Source: Megalonaias nervosa
Lineage: Eukaryota; Mollusca; Bivalvia; Unionida; Unionidae
Reading direction: 5' to 3'
Length of the DNA: 64,000 nt
Assembly (NCBI GenBank): GCA_016617855.1
Contig: JAECUM010009404.1
Span: 1 to 64,000 of the forward strand
A program made the translations under genes and the position numbers. A model generated the notes under the pieces. That model was not told where the DNA came from. It searched no databases and saw only the letters and a program-made list of their open reading frames with translations. Position 1 is the stretch's first letter, and each line of letters opens with the position of its first letter. This document shows, piece after piece, positions 58,175 to 64,000 of the stretch.

Positions 58175-60917
58175 CATCATCATCATCATCAGTCCCGTAG
58201 TCTGGGACACCACACAAGGCCGAACAATCAGCTTCCTCCATTCCTCTCGATTTTCCGTCTTTCTCATTGAGTCACTCAATGTCAAGCCTGTCCACTCTCG
58301 AATGTTGTCTTCCCACCTCTTTCTCTGCCTGCCTCTCTTTCTTCTTCCTTGTACAGTGCCTTGCAGGACTGTCTTGGCAAGTCCTGATGATAGTGATACA
58401 TGCCTATACCACTGCAGTTTATGTTTTTTCACTGTGCTCAGGAGGTCTTCATGAGGCCCAATGGCTTGTCTGATTCTTTGCTGTATTTCTTCATTGGTGA
58501 TACAGTCTTTGTATCAGACACCGATGATCTTTCGGAAGCATCTCATCTCTGTGGCTTGTATCCTTTTCTCTAAGTCAGCTGTTATAGTCCATGATTCACA
58601 GGCGTAGAGAAACATGGAGATAACCAGTGAGTGCATCATTCTGACATTTGAACTGACTGCGATGTTCTTGTTGTTCCAGATGGGCTTCAGTTTTGTCAGC
58701 GCTGCTGTTGTCTGCGCAATCCTGGAGAGTACTTCAGGCTTTGATCCTTTATCTGTTACAATTCCCCCCAAATACTTGAAGCTGTGGACTGTTTCTAGCT
58801 TCGTACCTTGGACCCTGATGTCAGTACTGATGGCCTTGGTGTTGTCGGTCATCAGGCTGGTCTTCTCTGCACTGATTTCCATGCCATAGGCTGTGGAGGT
58901 TTTGTCGAGGCTCTCTACTAAGCTAGCTATTTCTTGTCCATTTCCTGCTAGTCCATCAATGTCGCCGGCGAAACGTAAGTTGGTGACTGTTCTGCCTCCG
59001 ATGCTGACTGTCCCTTCCTGCTTTTCAAGCACGTCAGCCATGATTCTCTCCAGAAATATTTCGAATAGTGTGGGGGAGAGCAGACAGCCTTGTCTGACTC
59101 CGACTGTCGTTCTGAACCAGTCCCCTATGCTGCTGTTGAAGTATACTGCACTGGTGGCCTTGTCATACAGGTGCTCTATTACTGTGATGAGGTTGGCATT
59201 GATGTTGCGCTGTCTCATGGTCGCCCACAAGGCTGCATGTCATACCCTGTCAAATGCTTTCTTGAAATCCACGAAGACGTGGTACAGATCTTGCTGGTGT
59301 TGGAGGTACTTCTCACAGAATATCCTGAGGTTGAAGATCTGCTCTGTTGTGCTGCGCCCTGCTCTGAAACCTGCCTGCTCCTCGGCAATGATCTTTTCAG
59401 CCTGTGGCTTTAGTCTGTGTAGTAGTATCCTCAACATGTCTTTGCTTGGATGACTTATAAGACTGATTGTACGGTGGTTTTGACATAGTTATAAATTGCC
59501 TTTCTTAGGGAGGCTAATGATCAGTGATTGTGTCCACGGCGATGGCCATTCTCCTGTTAGCCAGATCTTGTTGCATATGTTTGTGAGGGCGTTAATCATT
59601 GCTTCTCCCCCTGCTTGGACCAGTTCTGCTGGGATGTTGTCCACTCCTGCCGACTTCCTCTTGTTCAACAATCTCACTGCTGCTTCTACTTCATCCCGTA
59701 GGATAGGGTGGTTGTCGTTGTTAGTTGCTGGAGGGACGTTCAGTACCTCTGGATCTATTATGGGTTGGTGGTTGTAAAGTTCTGCGCAGTACTCTGTCCA
59801 TCTTTTCAGAATGTCTTTTCTTCTGTGAGGCAGTTTCCGGCTTTGTCCTGTAAGGAGGTAACTCGCCGTTGTTTTGTGCTTGTTAGATCTTTGACCAGCT
59901 GGTACGCTTTCTTGCTGTTATTCCTTTTCAAGTTTCCCTCAATGTCTTTGGGCTGTTCTTCTCTCCAGTTCTCTTGTGCTTTTTTCATGCTTTTCTTGAC
60001 TTCCCGGTTGACTGCCTTATATTGCTCTGCCCCTTCTGTATCATTCTTCTTCTTCTTCATCTCCCTCCTCTTGTCACAGAGGTTCAGGACCACAGCTGTG
60101 ACCCAGGGCTTCCTGACTGGGCGATGTCTACCAAGGATCTCGCTGGCTGTTTCGGTCGTTGCTGTATTAAAGGTGGTGATCAACGTGCCCATGTCTGTAT
60201 AGTCAGCGTCGAGGATGGTGAGCAGTGCAAATTTCCCACCAATCTTTGCTTGGAAGGCTTTTGCTACTTCTGGATCCTTCAGTTTCTCGAGACCTAACTT
60301 TATTCTTGTTTGGTTATCTTTCTTGACCTTCTTTAGATGTAGCCTAAAGGTCATCATCACCAGATCATGGTCACTTCCAAAGTCCGCTCCGGGAAAGCTT
60401 CGAGTCTTGGCGATGTTTACACTTGACTGTATGCGCCTCTTTACCATGATGTAGTCGATCTGACTGTGATGGTCTCATCTTGGACTGTGCCATGTCCATC
60501 TTCTGGATACTTTGTGTTGCCCGAAGGTGTTTGCCAGCATAAGGTCGTTGTAACTAGCAAATACCAGGAGCCTCAGGCCTCTCTCGTTAGTCAGTGCATT
60601 GCAGCAATGCCCACATGTTCCTTTCCAGTTCATGCAAGCGTCCTCGCCTATCTTGGCATTCCAATCGCCTTGCACAACCAGAATGTCTTTCTTCGGTGTT
60701 TTATCCACAACTTCTTGTATCTGGTCATAGAAGTCTTCGACATCTGCGTCATCATAGTCTGATGTTGGGGCATATGCCTGTATGATGGTGATGTTGAATG
60801 GAGTTGCCCTGAGGCGGATGGTGATGAGCCGGCTGGAGACTTGCCGACAGCCCATGACAGTACTCACGCTGTCCTTGTGGACAAGGAACCCAACTCCCTG
60901 CTCATGTTTGTCCTCTC
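58175..60917 (-). mobile_element. RTE-type non-LTR retrotransposon, 5'-truncated, decayed
   Basis: Minus strand. It opens inside the apurinic endonuclease (EQGVGFLVHKD near 60,900), then IIQAYAPTS and VQGDWNAKIGED, and GADFGSDHDLVMM, the endonuclease signature residues. Reverse transcriptase follows: RKSAGVDNIPAEL, AGFRAGRSTTEQIF, VDFKKAFDRV, VGVRQGCLLSPTLF, then LRFAGDIDGLAG, where the catalytic second Asp motif (normally F-x-DD) has Gly. The C-terminal WRKLIVRPCV block runs to 3' TGA repeats at 58,176-58,195. A 7-bp duplication TGCTACT flanks it (58,168-58,174 and 60,918-60,924). It has one frameshift (near 59,805) and at least four stops. Confidence 0.88.
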
Positions 60918-60925
60918 TGCTACTA

Positions 60926-60926
60926 C

Positions 60927-60971
<45 letters not shown>
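60926..60971. repeat. (TAA)n microsatellite
   Basis: About 15 TAA units at the LINE's 5' side; the continuation of the array at 57,930-58,167. Confidence 0.95.
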
Positions 60972-60974
<3 letters not shown>

Positions 60975-61016
60975 ATGCAATGATATCAATGATAATTATT
61001 TTTCAGTGGAAGATAC

Positions 61017-61182
61017 CAAGGTGCATTTGTCAACTCATGGCACCAGCTAGTGCAGTATGCCATGGAGATATCTTGCAGCTTTTACAGTGATGATATCACC
61101 AATTGTAGCATGAACTTAACCCAGACCAGCATAAATACCAGGTCTTGTTACTACTACCAGGCCGCTGTTTGTAGTAATGATG
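61017..61182 (+). CDS. SRCR domain exon 2 (same gene)
   Basis: 55 codons after ATTTTTCAG. The first base completes a Thr codon from the previous exon. It encodes GRYQGAFVNSWHQLVQYAME, ISCSFYSDDITNC and RSCYYYQAAVCSND, matching the second half of an SRCR domain (C...C...C-x-x-x-x-A-x-V-x-C). It ends GATG|gtaaga in phase 1. An enteropeptidase-like protein would continue with a trypsin-like serine protease domain; no such exon is recognisable up to 64,000. Confidence 0.8.
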
Positions 61183-61301
61183 GTAAGAGACATGTACAAG
61201 AATTTCATGTGCTTGATCAGCTGGTGCCTTTGAAATGATCAATGGTTATCATTTCCAGACTACGTTTCTCTATTTTAGGAATAATATTTCAGCAGCAATG
61301 T

Positions 61302-61303
<2 letters not shown>

Positions 61304-61392
<89 letters not shown>
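61304..61392. repeat. (AT)n microsatellite
   Basis: About 44 AT units in the intron after the SRCR exon. Confidence 0.97.
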
Positions 61393-61394
<2 letters not shown>

Positions 61395-61504
61395 CCTGTT
61401 GGTTTCTGTTTTCAACAGATCCTTTGGAATCAGATTATTAAAATCCATACAGCGGTCCCATACTGTAATGTTAGTCAGGGCATCTATAAAAGTATACCTT
61501 GTGC

Positions 61505-62255
61505 CTTACACTGAAGTACTTTAATGACTATGTCCATTATCAATCTGGGACAGAATTATACTGAAGTACATTAATGACATTGGTATACTCGGGCACATTA
61601 AACGACCTTGTCCATGTAGGGTTTCAGACAGGAGAACTGAGGTACATTAATAAAACTGGTAATGGTAGATCATAGACAGTGGTATACTGAGGTACTTTTA
61701 ATGACATGCTCATGCTATACATCAGACAGTGGTATGGTGAGGTACCATAAATGACAAAGTCTATGTTAGATCTCAGACAGTGTCATAATCAGGCACTTTA
61801 AATAACCTTGCCCATGATAGGTTTCAGACAGTGGAGAACTAAGGTGCATTAATGACACTATCAATGCTGTCTGTCAGATAGTGGTATACTGAGGTACATT
61901 AATGACTATACCCATGTCAGATGTCAGACAGTGGTATGCTGTGGTATCATAAAATACCGCGCCAATGTTAGATATATAAGTCAGTGGTATCCTGGGGTAC
62001 ATTTAATGGCCATGCCCATTTTAGATCTCATACATTGTTATGCTGAAGTACATTAAACAACCATGCCAATTTGCAGCTTCGGACAGTGCTATAACAGGTA
62101 CATTAACTATCATGTCATTGATAGATCTCTAAGGTAAATTAATAAACATGTCAATGCTGGATTTCAGATGTGGTTACTTATGTGCATTTTTGACCATATC
62201 AATGCTAGATGTTAGAGTTATGTGCTTTGGTACAATAATGACCATGTCACCCGTA
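61505..62255 (+). repeat. About 50-bp minisatellite, roughly 15 units
   Basis: The unit approximates TATACTGAGGTACATTAATG, then AC.ATGCCCATG.TAGAT.TC, then AGACAGTGG, with many substitutions and length variants. The array decays toward its right end. Confidence 0.85.
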
Positions 62256-64000
62256 CACAATTTTTAGGGCAGATTTCAACTGGATTTTAGGTGGATTCAG
62301 GGTGCATTCCTCCTAAGAACCACACATTTCAGACGGACTTTAGGCAGACTGGGAATACAGCTAGGGTGAAAGACATAATCCATCTAATATGGTTGTTAAG
62401 CATACTATTTCTTATATTCCATCCTGAAGGATAACTGTTAGATGGAAAGGTTCTGATTGTCCAGTTAATTTTCCTACTTAAGTTGGATGTTGGACTTAGA
62501 CTGATTTAGCAAAAATGTTAGACGTAATTTTGAACTTTATCAAAAGAAATGAATCTTTGGACTTTGGCGCAAGGTGGATTTTAGATTTGATCTGTTGTTT
62601 ACTCTGAAAAATAAATTGTTTTGCCTCCTATTAAAATATGCTCTACAACAATCATTCCCTAGTTAAAATGTGACTGAAATTGCAGTGTAATCACAGTGAA
62701 AATTTTGTGATATTCACTCATATGTTCCTTTATCACTAAAATTATGGTATTTCACCAAATTTCAGTGAAATGTCACTGAGATTTTACCCAAATGTCTGAA
62801 AATATCAGTGGAATTTTGCTATTGAAATTTCACTGAGAGTTTGCTGAAAGTTCTAAAAATATAGTGATATTTTGTGATTGTAATATCAATGACATTTCAA
62901 CTATAAATATCAATAAGATATAATACAATTTAGTTTTTGTTTCTTGTACAATTTGAATTATTTTCAGCAAGATTTATATTTCCTGTTTTTGATAGCTTTA
63001 ATTTTATTGTTCATTTTGGGAACAATAACTTCTTTACATATCTTTCCTTGTTATGTTTCTTTTTCAAAAATTTGTTGTTGTTGTTGTTGTTGTATTTTTC
63101 TTTAGCTTCAATTGGATTTAACTGCCATCAAACAAGATTATTTTCTTATTTTCCGTTTTAAAACAGAATTTCGCTTTTCTCCTGTCCTCAACTGATTTTC
63201 CTCGATATGAACCCTTTTTTAATATCGTCTTCGAAACTGTTTTTTTTGTATTTTTTTTTTTTTTTATAATGTTCTATCCGGTCCCATTCCGCAATGAGCT
63301 TTCTAATAAGTATTTGTTCCGGATATTACTTAACAGACCATCGCTGTAAAGAACTTTTTGATTGGTCAACAGTTAGTACTTGCCCAAAGAATTGTCGCGT
63401 AACGGAAACTGACGGGAATGAGCATGCTTGCGTAATATGGCGATTCGAATTTTCGAGCGGGATACGAGTTGGAATAACCATTTGAAAAATATTCGCAATG
63501 AGAATAGCTTGAATACAAAGTCGATGTTAACGTAATAGGGCAGTCTGTATGAAAACTGAACGCAAGGACTAAACTGATTAACTTCCAGAATTGAAGGAGG
63601 GACAACGTAAAGATCACTGGTGGGAAAAGTTGATGTTACCAGATACCCATGTCTATCAGAGAAAGTCATATCTTTGCGGAGTTTTATTGGCCCACAAGTA
63701 GAATCATTCTTCAATGGCGCTTGTACTTAATCTATATTCTGCTAAAAATAGACCATAACATCACTCTGCCCGGCTGCTTCCATATTGTTTTCGGACAAAG
63801 CACCGAGAGAAGCTTATTAACACGTAGTAATTCACGACACATAGGCAAAATAAAGTTTTTACTTGCACTCCCTCACTATGTAATATTTTGATACATTCAA
63901 CTATAATATACGAGTGTGTAGAGTAATAATTTTGAACATTTTATTTCTGTATCATCATTTTGTATTATCTTCAAATCTACGTTGAGTAAAACTCTTGTAT
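62256..64000. other. Non-coding stretch
   Basis: No exon supported. 62,690-62,900 contains worn inverted phrases of TTTCACTGA and TCAGTGAAAT. A short (TTG)n run is at 63,076-63,092 and T-rich runs at 63,240-63,265. An open frame at 63,294-63,485 shows no domain. Confidence 0.45.

Larger units (their letters stand above)
55107..61016 (+). other. Intron with non-canonical AT donor, containing a LINE
   Basis: It starts ATAAGC and ends ATTTTTCAG, splitting the SRCR domain in phase 2. From 55,107 to 57,365 I see no gene. A short imperfect tandem of TTGATATATTGATCAATCA is at 56,318-56,405. Microsatellites and an RTE LINE fill 57.4-61.0 kb. Confidence 0.65.

Noticed and set aside
58614..60454. Several plus-strand frames of 90-186 codons opposite the LINE
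   Set aside because: They are antisense shadows of the reverse transcriptase and endonuclease frames, with no independent support.
61235..61514. Frames with Ile/Tyr runs
   Set aside because: They are translations of an (AT)n microsatellite.
63294..63714. Possible serine-protease exon after the SRCR exon
   Set aside because: No His, Asp or Ser catalytic context and no conserved splice-phase match. The frame looks random.

Overview
The window is AT-rich eukaryotic DNA from an invertebrate genome. It shows spliced exons with GT/AG borders, dense dinucleotide and trinucleotide microsatellites, tRNA-derived SINEs, an RTE-type LINE, solo LTRs and decayed virus-like DNA elements. The style of the SINEs, the integrated virus-like elements and the extracellular mosaic gene point to a marine lophotrochozoan, most likely a mollusc. 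That placement is inference.

Layout. At 1-6,900 lies the right part of a decayed Polinton/Maverick-like (virus-derived) element: packaging ATPase, integrase, SF1 helicase with a Zn/HNH tail, family B DNA polymerase and an HNH-IENR1 nuclease. It runs off the left edge. Positions 6,900-19,200 are mostly non-coding, with a third and different capsid-like relic (12.7-13.6 kb), a solo LTR (15.4-16.4 kb) and one exon-like block (16.9 kb). At 19.2-20.8 kb is a tandem set of decayed SEA-like modules interrupted by a SINE. Positions 22.3-23.2 kb hold a tRNA-Leu-type SINE and a LINE 3' end.

From 27.6 kb to 61.2 kb a plus-strand gene can be followed through six exons: a Thr-rich mucin exon (27,576-28,202), three MAM exons with an LDLa module in the third (43,615; 48,122; 52,132), and two SRCR exons (54,944; 61,017). 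The order MAM-LDLa-SRCR, with possible SEA relics upstream, matches enteropeptidase-like proteins. No trypsin domain was seen before the window ends. The gene has two junction anomalies: a one-base phase mismatch in the MAM domain, next to a 53-bp triplication of the exon end, and an AT instead of a GT at the SRCR donor.

The most notable object is a whole second virus-like element at 31,530-42,791 (about 11.3 kb), inside the 15.4-kb intron between the mucin and MAM exons. It has about 235-bp terminal inverted repeats. It carries remnants of an A32-type ATPase, a DDE integrase, polymerase B, an SF1 helicase with Zn/HNH tail, a free-standing HNH-IENR1 nuclease, an adenain/Ulp1-like protease, a capsid protein and several virion-type proteins. 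The replication half has the same gene order as the 1-6,900 copy. Every long gene is broken, so it is a fossil. An SF1 helicase next to the polymerase is not part of the usual Polinton set, so this may be a separate lineage.

Other introns hold a 28-bp hairpin minisatellite of about 65 units (49.1-51.0 kb), an LTR nested in a roughly 105-bp tandem array (46.1-47.3 kb), a 5'-truncated RTE LINE with a 7-bp target duplication (58,175-60,917) and a roughly 50-bp minisatellite (61.5-62.3 kb).
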